This document shows, piece after piece, positions 7,963 through 15,780 of a stretch of 64,000 bases of DNA (position 1 is the first letter of the stretch; every line of letters starts with the position of its first letter). The notes under the pieces were generated by a model. It was not told the DNA's origin. It did no database searches and saw nothing but the letters and a program-made list of their open reading frames with translations. This DNA is from an uncultured Clostridia bacterium. GTDB taxonomy: Bacteria > Bacillota > Clostridia > UBA1381. A program made the position numbers and the translations under genes. The stretch is taken from positions 124,001-188,000 of the forward strand of contig CAKSNH010000002.1 of the NCBI GenBank assembly GCA_934476075.1, read 5' to 3'.

Positions 7963-8643
7963 TTACCCGATATTTTCGGGATTTGCGATAAGTGTAAAGT
8001 GATTTTTGTTAAATGCGATTATTCCTTTGTCACGAAGTTTGCAAAGCTCATTTGACATTGCACTGCGGTCTACCGAAAGAAAGTCGGCAAGCTCCTGACG
8101 GTTAAAGGGTATATCAAAAGTGCTGCTGCCAAAATGCACCGCCTGAGAAGATAAATATGCAAGTATTTTATCCTTTGTTTTACGCTTGGTTATATACTCC
8201 ATTTTGTTTGTGAGAAGTATGTTTTTCTGCGACAGTATTTTTATCATGTTGTGTATCAGACTCATATGAAATGTACAGGTTGTCGGACAGCCCGTGATGA
8301 TTTTGTTGTACTCCAAAAACATTATCTCGGTATTGTTAAGACTTATCACGTTTATCGGCAGATGCTCGGTTTCGGCACACGAAAAAGCCTCGCCGAACAA
8401 GTCGCCCGATGACAGCTTTGATATTATCGTTCTGTTGCCCCAATAGTCCTCATTTTCAACTGATACAGACCCCGAAAGCACAATCCCGACCTGATATATT
8501 TTATCGCTTGCCGTCCATATAGGCTGATTTTTTGAATATTTTTTCACACAAGCGTTAAGACAGCCTAAAATAGACTGTATATCACTTTGATTTATCCCCT
8601 TAAACAGCGGACAGGCTTGGAGAATTGTATAATATTGTTCCAT
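7963..8643 (-). CDS. Crp/Fnr-family transcription regulator
   Basis: A 226-residue regulator. Residues about 15-125 form the cyclic-nucleotide-binding-like beta barrel (SGSVSVENEDYWGNRTIISKLSSGDLFGEAF), followed by the dimerisation helix and a winged helix-turn-helix (about 165-215, FNRQELADFLSVDRSAMSNEL). It has no clustered N-terminal cysteines of Fnr type, so the signal is unclear. The ATG at 8643 follows AAGGAG. It is divergent from a 4Fe-4S protein gene, and a palindrome in its own leader probably lets it control both genes. Confidence 0.9.
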   Translation of the reverse strand: MEQYYTILQACPLFKGINQSDIQSILGCLNACVKKYSKNQPIWTASDKIYQVGIVLSGSVSVENEDYWGNRTIISKLSSGDLFGEAFSCAETEHLPINVISLNNTEIMFLEYNKIITGCPTTCTFHMSLIHNMIKILSQKNILLTNKMEYITKRKTKDKILAYLSSQAVHFGSSTFDIPFNRQELADFLSVDRSAMSNELCKLRDKGIIAFNKNHFTLIANPENIG

Positions 8644-8656
8644 AAATAACTCCTTT

Positions 8657-8672
8657 TGTTGTAAAAACAACA
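8657..8672. promoter_or_regulatory. Crp/Fnr-type palindromic operator between crp and the 4Fe-4S gene
   Basis: TGTTG and CAACA arms with a six-base centre. A plus-strand TATAAT at 8694-8699 has no recognisable -35 element, and its predicted start (near 8706) puts the palindrome at about -41.5, the class II activator position. For minus-strand crp transcription the same site lies within the first 25 transcribed bases, which would suit autorepression. Confidence 0.6.
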
Positions 8673-8686
8673 GATTTAATAAAATA

Positions 8687-8715
8687 ATTGTAGTATAATA
8701 CGGTTGTAAAGTCAA
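8687..8715 (-). promoter_or_regulatory. promoter of the Crp/Fnr regulator
   Basis: Minus-strand TTGACT (8710-8715) and TACAAT (8687-8692) with a 17-base spacer. Confidence 0.55.
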
Positions 8716-8833
8716 GGAGGTATGAACATTTTTGACGCTGAAATAAAACGCAGTTTATCTCATACCGCAATATGGAAAGTAAAAATAAATGACATAACAG
8801 GCAAGTGCAATAAATTAAGAAAGGAAAATTAAA

Positions 8834-9520
8834 ATGATAAGAAGAATAATTGAAATAAACGAAGAAAAATGCAACGGCTGCGGTGCGTGTGCGAATGCGT
8901 GCCATGAGGGTGCTATCGGCATTATTGACGGCAAGGCTAAGCTGTTGAGAGATGATTACTGCGACGGATTGGGCGATTGTCTGCCGACTTGTCCGACAAA
9001 TGCGATTAAGTTTGTCGAGAGGGAAGCGTTGGAGTATGACGAGCAGGCGGTTAAGCAAAATCAGTTGAAGAAAAAGGCGGAAAGTCCGTGCGGCTGTCCC
9101 GGTTCTCAGCCGAGAACAATAGAGCATACACAAAGCATATCCGACAATGTAAAGGTGCAGAGCCGGCTAAGACAATGGCCTGTACAGATTAAGTTATTAC
9201 CGATTAATGCACCGTATTTCAACAATGCGGATTTGCTGATTGCGGCGGATTGTACGGCATACGCATACGGCAATTTCCACAACGATTTTATCAGGGACAG
9301 AGTTGCAGCGGTAGGCTGTCCGAAACTTGACAGCGTTGATTATTCGGAAAAACTGACCGAGATTATAAAAGAAAACGATATAAAGAGCATAACGGTTGTG
9401 AGAATGGAAGTTCCGTGCTGCGGAGGTATTGAATATGCGGCGGAAAAGGCGGTTCAAAACAGCGGAAAGAATTTGGACTTTAATGTGGTTACAATCGGTA
9501 TAAACGGCGAGATATTATAA
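8834..9520 (+). CDS. 4Fe-4S ferredoxin-type protein with C-terminal Cys-rich domain
   Basis: A 228-residue protein. The N-terminal ferredoxin domain has Cys13, 16, 19 and 23 (CNGCGACANAC) and a second incomplete-looking set Cys43, 49 and 53 (CDGLGDCLPTCP). A linker with CGCPG follows near residue 88. The C-terminal half (about 110-228) is an alpha/beta domain with isolated cysteines (AADCTAYAYG, VGCPKLD, VPCCGG) that could bind another cofactor. Proteins of this layout are often next to Crp/Fnr regulators in anaerobes and are presumed redox or nitrosative-stress factors. The electron partner is unknown. Confidence 0.85.
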   Translation: MIRRIIEINEEKCNGCGACANACHEGAIGIIDGKAKLLRDDYCDGLGDCLPTCPTNAIKFVEREALEYDEQAVKQNQLKKKAESPCGCPGSQPRTIEHTQSISDNVKVQSRLRQWPVQIKLLPINAPYFNNADLLIAADCTAYAYGNFHNDFIRDRVAAVGCPKLDSVDYSEKLTEIIKENDIKSITVVRMEVPCCGGIEYAAEKAVQNSGKNLDFNVVTIGINGEIL

Positions 9521-9533
9521 TAGACAGAACAAG

Positions 9534-9569
9534 AGGCATATCATAGTTGCATGGTATGTCTTTTGTTTT
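9534..9569 (+). terminator. probable terminator after the 4Fe-4S gene
   Basis: GGCATA...CAT and ATG.TATGTC form an imperfect stem followed by TTTTGTTTTG. Confidence 0.5.
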
Positions 9570-9601
9570 GTAAAATCGTATTTTCCGAAAGATAAAATAT
9601 C

Positions 9602-9630
9602 TTGATTATTTTTTCCGAATGTAGTATAAT
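9602..9630 (+). promoter_or_regulatory. promoter of the membrane protein gene at 9767
   Basis: TTGATT (9602-9607), 17-base spacer, TATAAT (9625-9630). The predicted leader is about 130 bases and has no clear structure. Confidence 0.6.
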
Positions 9631-9766
9631 ACATTTGAATGATTTTTGTATTTTGATACGGCATTATGTCAAAAATAGAGGAAAGAGGAATTGAGTGCAA
9701 ACCCAAGTTCTTTTTTTGTACAAATAATAAATTATAATGTTTACAGTATGAAAGGACGATACCTTA

Positions 9767-10453
9767 ATGGAGAGATACGGAACGATACCCAAGCGTTTTA
9801 CTAAGGAATGGTGGGACTATTTTTGGTATTATTACAAGTGGCGTGTTATATTCATTTTGGTAGCGGTTATTTTTTTGGCGATAACGTGCACACAGTGTGC
9901 AATGCGTATAGATTATGATATGAAAATTTCATATGTCGGGAGCAATTATTATTACGAACAAAATCTGAAAACATTTACCGACGCACTTGTGCCGATTATT
10001 GACGATAAAAACGGCGACGGAAAGAAATATGTGCAGGTGGTGCAGATGAATGTGGCGGACGCCGACAGTCCGAATGTGGGCAGTGAGTACAACAGTGCGA
10101 TGATGTCAAAAGAGGCGGTTGAAATTCATGCGGGCGAAACGTATATGTTCATTATGAACAAACAGGAAACCGACAGAATTTTAAGTCAGGACGGTGCGGC
10201 AAATGTGTTTGAAAATATGTCCGCTATAATCACAAAGCAAATCCCTGAGGATAGGTTGGTATACAAAGACGGAGTGCCGTATGCGGTGAATATATCCGGA
10301 AACAAGTTCCTTGCCGACAACGGATTTTTTAATGAAGATGTGTATATGCTTATCCGCCGTGTGAGAGAGAAGGACGAGAATGACGAGAAAGAAAAAATTG
10401 CTCACAATAATGCCGTAAAGACCGCAAACACAATATTGGAATACGATAATTAA
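9767..10453 (+). CDS. membrane-anchored protein of unknown function
   Basis: A 228-residue protein. A short N-terminal stretch ends in a Trp/Tyr-rich motif (EWWDYFWYYYKWR, 15-27) and is followed by one membrane segment (28-44), then a soluble, probably extracellular domain to the end. The aromatic-Lys-Trp motif before a single membrane segment is common in clostridial proteins of unknown function. AAAGGA precedes the ATG. The stop codon coincides with the beginning of a copy of the hairpin-rich repeat, which may serve as its terminator. I cannot assign a function. Confidence 0.75.
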   Translation: MERYGTIPKRFTKEWWDYFWYYYKWRVIFILVAVIFLAITCTQCAMRIDYDMKISYVGSNYYYEQNLKTFTDALVPIIDDKNGDGKKYVQVVQMNVADADSPNVGSEYNSAMMSKEAVEIHAGETYMFIMNKQETDRILSQDGAANVFENMSAIITKQIPEDRLVYKDGVPYAVNISGNKFLADNGFFNEDVYMLIRRVREKDENDEKEKIAHNNAVKTANTILEYDN

Positions 10454-10548
10454 AAAAGCTTCTGACCGAAACACCGCCTGTGGGCATGGGAATAAGGCAG
10501 CATTTTTGATTTTTCGTCATTGTATTTTACGCAATTTCCTACAAATTA
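10452..10548 (-). repeat. copy of the 96-bp hairpin-rich element abutting a stop codon
   Basis: Inverted-orientation copy with AAAAAAGCTTCTG at its left end and GCAATTTCCTACAAATT at its right. Several substitutions weaken the GC-rich hairpin (CCGCCTGTGGGCATGG). It begins inside the stop codon of the upstream gene and ends 27 bases before the sigma-factor start. Confidence 0.85.
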
Positions 10549-10575
10549 AAAAAAGAGAAAACAGGAGGTACGAAT

Positions 10576-11319
10576 ATGGCTGTTATGAAGGAAAACGCTA
10601 ATTCTACCGAGTATGAAATGTTTCACAAATACAGGGAAACAAAGGATAAAAAAATAAGAGATGATATTGTACAAAACTACATTTATATCGCCGAAATATT
10701 GTCACGCAAATTCGTAAACCGAGGAATTGAGTATGACGATATTTTTCAGGTTGCCTGTATGGGTATTCTGTATGCTGTGGAGCGTTTTAATCCCGACAAG
10801 GGGGTTAAATTTGCTACATATGCAACACCGACGGTATTGGGTGAGATACGAAGATATTTCCGTGACAAAGGTAACTTTATAAGAGTGCCGAGAAAATTGT
10901 ATGAGATATTCTACAAAGCCGAGAAGATAAGACGTGCAAATGAGGGTGGAAATATATCGACGGAGGAATTGTCGAGAATGTTGGATTTGCCCGAAAAAGA
11001 AGTGAAAAAGGCATATCATGTAGGCGACGTGGCATTTATCAAGTCGCTTGAATACGAGGCTTGTGCCGACGGCGGGGTGACGTTCAGCAATTTTTTGGCG
11101 TGCGAGGACAATAATTTTGTGATGATTGAAAATCACGATTTTATTATGAAGTGCATGGAAACTCTGAAAGACAGAGAAAAAGAGTTTGTAAAGCTCAGAT
11201 ATTACGAGGAAAAGAGCCAGAAGGAAATCGCACAGATATGGGGTGTATCTCAGATGTATGTATCGAGAATGGAAAGAAAGATTTTAGAGCAATTTAAAAA
11301 TATGTATTTTAAAGACTAA
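10576..11319 (+). CDS. RNA polymerase sigma factor, SigB/SigF/SigG type
   Basis: A 247-residue sigma-70 family factor. Region 2 is at about 30-105 (DDIFQVACMGILYAVERFNPDKGVKF then TPTVLGEIRRYFRDKG), region 3 about 110-170 and region 4 about 190-240 (KEIAQIWGVSQMYVSRMERKIL). The spacing of regions and the GEIRRYFRDKG motif are typical of the SigB/F/G group. Neither spoIIAA/AB nor rsbVW anti-sigma genes flank it, and spoIIG is absent, so the subtype cannot be fixed. AGGAGG lies nine bases before the ATG. pyrE follows after 22 bases. Confidence 0.88.
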   Translation: MAVMKENANSTEYEMFHKYRETKDKKIRDDIVQNYIYIAEILSRKFVNRGIEYDDIFQVACMGILYAVERFNPDKGVKFATYATPTVLGEIRRYFRDKGNFIRVPRKLYEIFYKAEKIRRANEGGNISTEELSRMLDLPEKEVKKAYHVGDVAFIKSLEYEACADGGVTFSNFLACEDNNFVMIENHDFIMKCMETLKDREKEFVKLRYYEEKSQKEIAQIWGVSQMYVSRMERKILEQFKNMYFKD

Positions 11320-11341
11320 ATGTCGGAAGGGAAGTTTAGAA

Positions 11342-12004
11342 ATGTTATCAGAATTTAAAAAAGGTTTTATTGAGTTTATGATGAGTGCGGACGTGCTTAG
11401 ATTTGGCGATTTTGTCACAAAGAGCGGAAGAAACACTCCTTACTTTATCAATACGGGTAATTATAAGACAGGCAAGCAGATTGCCACATTGGGTAATTTC
11501 TATGCAAATCTTATTAAGGAAACCTGCGGAAGCGAATATGACGCTATGTTCGGTCCGGCATACAAGGGTATTCCTCTTGCGGCGGTTACATCTGCGGTTT
11601 TGGCTGACAAGTATGACATCGACAAGCCGTATTTCTTCAACAGAAAAGAAGTAAAGGACCACGGCGAGGGCGGAAGTATCGTAGGCTACAAGCCTGTTGA
11701 CGGCGACAGAGTTATCATTATCGAGGACGTTATCACTGCCGGTACTGCTATCCGTGAAACAATGCCTATTCTTTACGGAGCGGCAAAGGTTAAGGTGAAT
11801 GATATGTTCATTTCAGTAAACCGCTGCGAAGTGGGTCAGACAGAGGGCAAGACGGCTATCATGGAGGTTAAGGAGGAATTCGGTCTTAACGTACATTCGA
11901 TAGTAACCGTAAAAGATATTTATGATTATTTGAAGGAAAGCGGAAAATTTGCCGATATGCTGCCGAAAATGGAGGCATATATGAGCAAATACTGTGTATT
12001 TTAA
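11342..12004 (+). CDS. pyrE: orotate phosphoribosyltransferase
   Basis: A 220-residue enzyme that joins orotate to PRPP to give OMP in pyrimidine synthesis. The PRPP-binding motif VIIIEDVITAGTA is at residues 124-136, and FGPAYKGIPLA (70-80) and FFNRKEVKDHGEGG (98-111) are the substrate loops. It is of the longer E. coli-like form. GGAAGG precedes the ATG. No other pyr gene is nearby, so it is separated from the usual pyrimidine operon. Confidence 0.95.
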   Translation: MLSEFKKGFIEFMMSADVLRFGDFVTKSGRNTPYFINTGNYKTGKQIATLGNFYANLIKETCGSEYDAMFGPAYKGIPLAAVTSAVLADKYDIDKPYFFNRKEVKDHGEGGSIVGYKPVDGDRVIIIEDVITAGTAIRETMPILYGAAKVKVNDMFISVNRCEVGQTEGKTAIMEVKEEFGLNVHSIVTVKDIYDYLKESGKFADMLPKMEAYMSKYCVF

Positions 12005-12077
12005 TTGACAATTTGTTGCAGAATTTAATTAAAATATACTTATTTTTAAAATAAATTGTATAAAATTAAAAAAAGGC

Positions 12078-12106
12078 TTGACTTGCTATTGATATAATGA
12101 TATAAT
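12078..12106 (+). promoter_or_regulatory. promoter of rpmG-secE-nusG, sited in a terminator-like loop
   Basis: TTGACT (12078-12083), 17-base spacer, TATAAT (12101-12106). It is flanked by complementary arms AAAAAAAGGCT (12068-12078) and AGCCTTTTTTTT (12123-12134). Read-through RNA from pyrE could form this terminator-like stem, whereas RNA started here has only the right arm. Confidence 0.7.
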
Positions 12107-12201
12107 TGTATTCGCTAGGGATAGCCTTTTTTTTATGCTTGCTTTATACGGCATCGGAAAGGGAGTCCATAATAAACGTTAAATACACGGAGGTGCTAGA
12201 C

Positions 12202-12351
12202 ATGAGAGTAAAAATCACATTGGCTTGTTCTGAATGTAAACAAAGAAATTACAATACAATGAAGAACAAAAAGAATGACCCGGACAGATTGGAAATGAAC
12301 AAATACTGTAAGTTTTGCAGAAAGCATACACTTCATAAAGAAACTAAGTAA
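12202..12351 (+). CDS. rpmG: 50S ribosomal protein L33
   Basis: A 49-residue protein (MRVKITLACSECKQRNY...) with zinc ligands CSEC (9-12) and CKFC (36-39), the Cys-containing form of L33. The ATG at 12202 follows GGAGGTG; the longer upstream frame contains the promoter and is not coding. It heads the conserved rpmG-secE-nusG-rplK-rplA series. Confidence 0.96.
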   Translation: MRVKITLACSECKQRNYNTMKNKKNDPDRLEMNKYCKFCRKHTLHKETK

Positions 12352-12414
12352 TTGCGGTATGACCACATTATTGAGTTTTGCATGATTAGTGCTTAACGAA
12401 AGGAATGAAGTAAC

Positions 12415-12633
12415 ATGGCAGATACAAACAATGCAAAGGCTGGAAAGTCAAAATTCGGTTTCGTTAGATTTTTTAAGGAAACCAAGGCAGAACTGAAAAA
12501 AGTTACATGGCCGACAAAGGAACAGCTTGTTCATAACACAGGTATTATCCTTGCTTTTATCGTTATTATCTGTATCATACTTTCTTTACTTGATTTCGGA
12601 TTTAATGAGTTGATTAAATTGTTAATTCCTTAA
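12415..12633 (+). CDS. secE: preprotein translocase subunit SecE
   Basis: A 72-residue, single-span SecE of the Gram-positive type: an amphipathic region with the KAELKKVTWPTKEQL motif (23-37), then one membrane helix (about 44-66). It clamps SecY in the translocon. GAAAGGA precedes the ATG. It is followed 23 bases later by nusG as in nearly all bacteria. Confidence 0.96.
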   Translation: MADTNNAKAGKSKFGFVRFFKETKAELKKVTWPTKEQLVHNTGIILAFIVIICIILSLLDFGFNELIKLLIP

Positions 12634-12656
12634 TGTGACAGAAAAGGAGAGTTTGT

Positions 12657-13184
12657 ATGTCTGAAAACGAAGCAAAATGGTATGTTGCACATACCTATTC
12701 GGGTTACGAAAACAAAGTAAAAGCAAATATCGAAAAATCAGTGGAAAATCGCGGCATACAACATTTAATTCAAGATGTAAAAGTTCCTGTCGAACAGGTT
12801 GTTGAGAAAAATGGTGATAAAGAAAAAATCGTAGAGCATAAGATTTTTCCCGGATATGTTGTTATCAAGATGGTAATGACTGACGAAAGCTGGTATGTTG
12901 TAAGAAATACCCGTGGTGTGACAGGGTTTGTAGGACCCGGCTCGAAGCCTGTGCCGCTGTCGGAAGAAGAGGCGGACAGAATGGGTGTTGAAAAAATCAG
13001 AATGGCTGATTTGGACATAGCTGTCGGCGATAACGTAAGTATTACGTCGGGTCAGATGGAAGGCTTTACGGGTATCGTTGAAAAGATTGATACACAAACA
13101 CGTCAGGTTACATTGAGAGCATCGATGTTTGGTCGTGAAACACCTGTAACGGTTGACTATAACCAAGTTGCACGTTTAGATTAA
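12657..13184 (+). CDS. nusG: transcription elongation/antitermination factor NusG
   Basis: A 175-residue protein with an N-terminal NGN domain (about 6-105, KWYVAHTYSGYENKVK) and a C-terminal KOW domain (about 122-172, VSITSGQMEGFTG). It binds RNA polymerase and couples it to Rho or the ribosome. GGAG lies before the ATG. The 160-base gap to rplK contains three hairpins (13190-13203, 13214-13228, 13231-13247) and an L1-site-like motif. Confidence 0.96.
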   Translation: MSENEAKWYVAHTYSGYENKVKANIEKSVENRGIQHLIQDVKVPVEQVVEKNGDKEKIVEHKIFPGYVVIKMVMTDESWYVVRNTRGVTGFVGPGSKPVPLSEEEADRMGVEKIRMADLDIAVGDNVSITSGQMEGFTGIVEKIDTQTRQVTLRASMFGRETPVTVDYNQVARLD

Positions 13185-13290
13185 GTTTATAAGCGTTTTC
13201 GCTTGTAATATATTCGGCAGATTGCCGATAGTATGCAAAAAGCATACGTTGTTGTTATCCCTCTGCACAAGACGGCTGTTTTGTGTGTAA

Positions 13291-13327
13291 GTGGGAGGGC
13301 TTGTAAGCCCGTAATTACCACATAAGG
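13291..13327 (+). promoter_or_regulatory. possible L1-binding leader motif upstream of rplK
   Basis: GTGG (13291-13294) pairs with CCAC (13318-13321), enclosing GAG, a GGGCT/AGCCC hairpin and TTA, and is followed by ATAAGG. The same frame GTGGGAG...ACCACATAAGG occurs again before rplA. L1 is known to repress rplK-rplA by binding a leader that mimics its 23S site; assignment here is inferred from position and repetition. Confidence 0.5.
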
Positions 13328-13346
13328 TTTTAAGGAGGTGCCATTT

Positions 13347-13772
13347 ATGGCTCAAAAAGTAGTAGGTTATATTAAATTACAAATTCCTGCCGGCAAAGCT
13401 ACACCGGCTCCACCGGTTGGTCCGGCTCTTGGTCAACATGGTGTAAACATCATGCAATTTACAAAGGAATTCAATGAAAAGACAGCAAAAGACGCAGGTT
13501 TGATTATCCCTGTTGTTATTACTGTTTATGCGGACCGTTCTTTCTCATTCATTACAAAGACTCCGCCGGCTGCTGTTCTTTTGAAAAAAGCTTGCAAAAT
13601 CCAAAGCGGTTCGGGAGTTCCTAACAAAACTAAGGTTGCTACAATCAGCAAGGCTGACCTTCAAGCAATCGCAGAACAAAAAATGCCTGACCTAAACGCA
13701 GCTTCTGTTGAAGCAGCTATGAGCATGATTGCAGGTACTGCAAGAAGCATGGGCATTGTTGTTGGTGACTAA
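13347..13772 (+). CDS. rplK: 50S ribosomal protein L11
   Basis: A 141-residue L11 with the N-terminal VGYIKLQIPAGKATPAPPVGPALGQ region split over residues 5-29 and the C-terminal RNA-binding domain (about 72-140, IAGTARSMGIVV). It forms the GTPase-associated centre. The ATG at 13347 is nine bases after GGAGG; a GTG three codons earlier overlaps the ribosome-binding site. Confidence 0.97.
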   Translation: MAQKVVGYIKLQIPAGKATPAPPVGPALGQHGVNIMQFTKEFNEKTAKDAGLIIPVVITVYADRSFSFITKTPPAAVLLKKACKIQSGSGVPNKTKVATISKADLQAIAEQKMPDLNAASVEAAMSMIAGTARSMGIVVGD

Positions 13773-13828
13773 TTTTTAACGGACGATGTAAGATTATTCG
13801 ACTTCGCACAGCGGGGGAGAACAGATTA

Positions 13829-13869
13829 GTGGGAGAAACCTGCATTAGGCTTTGTTTGACCACATAAGG
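13829..13869 (+). promoter_or_regulatory. second L1-site-like leader motif, upstream of rplA
   Basis: GTGGGAG (13829-13835) and ACCACATAAGG (13859-13869) repeat the motif found before rplK; GTGG pairs with CCAC and an inner CCT/AGG hairpin replaces GGGCT/AGCCC. It ends at the rplA ribosome-binding site, so protein binding here could block translation of rplA directly. Confidence 0.5.
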
Positions 13870-13879
13870 AGGAAAAAAG

Positions 13880-14575
13880 ATGTTTAGAGGAAAAAAATAT
13901 CGTGAAAGCGTAAAGCAATATGATAAGTCAGTAGCTTATGATTCAGCTGAAGCTATGAACGTTGTTGTTAAGACTGCAACAGCTAAATTTGACGAAACTG
14001 TTGAAGCTCATATCAAATTGGGCGTTGACTCAAGACACGCTGACCAACAAGTCAGAGGTGCTATCGTTCTTCCGCACGGTACAGGTAAATCAGTTAAAGT
14101 TTTGGTATTTGCTAAGGGCGACAAGCTTGATATTGCAAAAGAAGCCGGTGCTGATTACTACGGCGGTGAAGAATTGGTTGCTAAAATCACAGGCGAAAAC
14201 TGGTTTGATTTTGACGTTGTAGTTGCTACACCTGATATGATGGGTGTTGTAGGTCGTTTGGGTAAGGTTCTTGGTCCTAAGGGATTGATGCCAAGTCCAA
14301 AGGCAGGTACGGTTACTATGGACGTCGCTAAGGCTGTTGCTGAAATTAAAGCCGGTAAGATTGAATATAAATTGGATAAGACAAACATTATCCACTGCCC
14401 TGTCGGTAAAGTTTCTTTCGGTGCTGAAAAGCTTACAGAGAACTTCAATACTCTTATGAGTGCCATCATTAAGGCAAAACCGGCTGCTGCAAAAGGTCAA
14501 TATTTGAGAAGCGTAGTAGTTGCTTCTACAATGGGCCCTGGCATTAAGGTAAACAGTGCAAAAATTTCTGAATAA
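13880..14575 (+). CDS. rplA: 50S ribosomal protein L1
   Basis: A 231-residue L1 of normal length with the family signature region near residues 130-145 (LGKVLGPKGLMPSPKAGTV). It forms the L1 stalk and is the classical autoregulator of rplK-rplA. AAGGAGG lies before the ATG. Codon use is noticeably T-rich at third positions, as in the other ribosomal genes here. Confidence 0.97.
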   Translation: MFRGKKYRESVKQYDKSVAYDSAEAMNVVVKTATAKFDETVEAHIKLGVDSRHADQQVRGAIVLPHGTGKSVKVLVFAKGDKLDIAKEAGADYYGGEELVAKITGENWFDFDVVVATPDMMGVVGRLGKVLGPKGLMPSPKAGTVTMDVAKAVAEIKAGKIEYKLDKTNIIHCPVGKVSFGAEKLTENFNTLMSAIIKAKPAAAKGQYLRSVVVASTMGPGIKVNSAKISE

Positions 14576-14590
14576 TTTTTAAAAATTATA

Positions 14591-14619
14591 TTGACAACCG
14601 TGTGATATTGTGGTATCAT
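14591..14619 (+). promoter_or_regulatory. promoter of rplJ-rplL
   Basis: TTGACA (14591-14596), 17-base spacer, TATCAT (14614-14619). The start would be near 14626, immediately before the L10 leader. Confidence 0.8.
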
Positions 14620-14625
14620 ATAATG

Positions 14626-14740
14626 GTTGAGACATTCCGTAGACAGCAGGCAACCGTAAGTCCTGCCGAGGATGATTTAGTGATTTTATTATTTTGATTA
14701 CTAGTGACTCTTTGCTCGTCTACGGCAAAGAGTCTTTTTT
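14626..14740 (+). ncRNA. ribosomal protein L10 leader with attenuator
   Basis: The terminator stem GACTCTTTGC (14706-14715) / GCAAAGAGTC (14725-14734) is followed by six T. CCGTAGAC (14637-14644) is exactly complementary to GTCTACGG (14719-14726), which lies in the terminator loop and arm, giving an antiterminator alternative. The AGCAGGCAACCGTAAGTCCTG part resembles the L10-binding region of the known Firmicute L10 leader. L10(L12)4 binding is expected to favour termination. Confidence 0.85.
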
Positions 14741-14793
14741 ATACAAGAACATTCTTATTTCTTGTTGATAGAATACTGTGGAGGTGAAAATTA

Positions 14794-15354
14794 ATGCCAA
14801 GTCAAGCTATATTGGAACAAAAGCAACAAGCTGTTGCTGAGTTAATTGAAACTCTTAAATCAGCTCAAGCAGGTGTTTTGGTTGACCACAGAGGTCTTAC
14901 AGTTGAAGAAGACACTAAGCTTAGAAATGAATTGAGAAAAGAAAACGTTAAGTACTTTGTTGTTAAGAATACACTTCTTCGCCGTGCTGCTAATGAAGCA
15001 GGTTTGAGCGATTTAGATGATATTCTTCACGGACCGACAGCACTTGCTATATCTGACAGCGACCCTGTTGCTCCTGCAAAGGTTTTGGCTAATTTTGCTA
15101 AGGAAAATGAAACTCTTGAACTTAAATCAGGTTTCATGGACGGCAAGGTTATGTCTATTGATGAAGTTAAGGTTCTTGCAGCTACTCCTTCTAAGGAAAC
15201 TCTTGTTGCAAAAATTATGGGCAGCTTGAACGCTCCTGTATCAAACCTTGTAAGATTGCTTAACACAATCGCAGAAGGCGGCGAAGAAATTGCTGACCTT
15301 ATCGCAAAGAAGGCAGCTGACGCTGCACCGGCAGAAGAAACTCCTGCTGAATAA
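14794..15354 (+). CDS. rplJ: 50S ribosomal protein L10
   Basis: A 186-residue L10: the N-terminal 23S-binding domain (VLVDHRGLTVEEDTKLRNEL, 28-47; FVVKNTLLRRAA, 53-64) and a C-terminal helix that carries L7/L12 dimers, ending in an acidic Ala-rich tail. GGAGGTG precedes the ATG. It is controlled by the attenuator leader just upstream. Confidence 0.96.
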   Translation: MPSQAILEQKQQAVAELIETLKSAQAGVLVDHRGLTVEEDTKLRNELRKENVKYFVVKNTLLRRAANEAGLSDLDDILHGPTALAISDSDPVAPAKVLANFAKENETLELKSGFMDGKVMSIDEVKVLAATPSKETLVAKIMGSLNAPVSNLVRLLNTIAEGGEEIADLIAKKAADAAPAEETPAE

Positions 15355-15394
15355 TTAAATTTGATATTTTGTAATAAATAGGAGGAAATATATA

Positions 15395-15766
15395 ATGGCT
15401 AACGTACAACAAATTTTAGACGAAATTAAAGAATTGAAACTACTAGAAGTTGCAGAACTTGTTAAAATGATGGAAGAAGAATTCGGTGTTAGTGCCGCTG
15501 CTCCTGTTATGGTTGCAGGCGTTGCCGGTGACGGTGCTGCTGCCGGCGCTGAAAAGAGCGAATATGATGTTATCCTTGCTGACGCCGGTGCAAGCAAACT
15601 TGGCGTAATCAAGGTTGTTAGAGAAATCACAGGTCTTGGTCTTAAAGAAGCAAAAGCTCTTGTTGACGAAGCTCCAAAGCCAATCAAAGAAGCTGTTGCT
15701 AAGGACGAAGCTGATTCTATTAAAGAAAAGCTTGAAGCTGCAGGTGCTAAGGTAGAAGTTAAATAA
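15395..15766 (+). CDS. rplL: 50S ribosomal protein L7/L12
   Basis: A 123-residue L7/L12: N-terminal dimerisation helices (1-30), an Ala/Gly-rich hinge (about 35-52) and the C-terminal factor-binding domain (KLGVIKVVREITGLGLKEAK, 69-88). AGGAGG precedes the ATG. A strong terminator follows directly; rpoB and rpoC, which usually come next, are absent. Confidence 0.97.
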   Translation: MANVQQILDEIKELKLLEVAELVKMMEEEFGVSAAAPVMVAGVAGDGAAAGAEKSEYDVILADAGASKLGVIKVVREITGLGLKEAKALVDEAPKPIKEAVAKDEADSIKEKLEAAGAKVEVK

Positions 15767-15780
15767 TTTGACTTTATTAA

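Noticed and set aside
8722..8832. 36-codon frame ending just before the 4Fe-4S gene
   Set aside because: GGAGG is only one base from its ATG, it overlaps the crp promoter, and it has no recognisable product. Possible but unsupported leader peptide.
9515..9706. 63-codon minus-strand frame between the 4Fe-4S gene and the next gene
   Set aside because: It covers a terminator and a promoter on the plus strand and has no supporting site.
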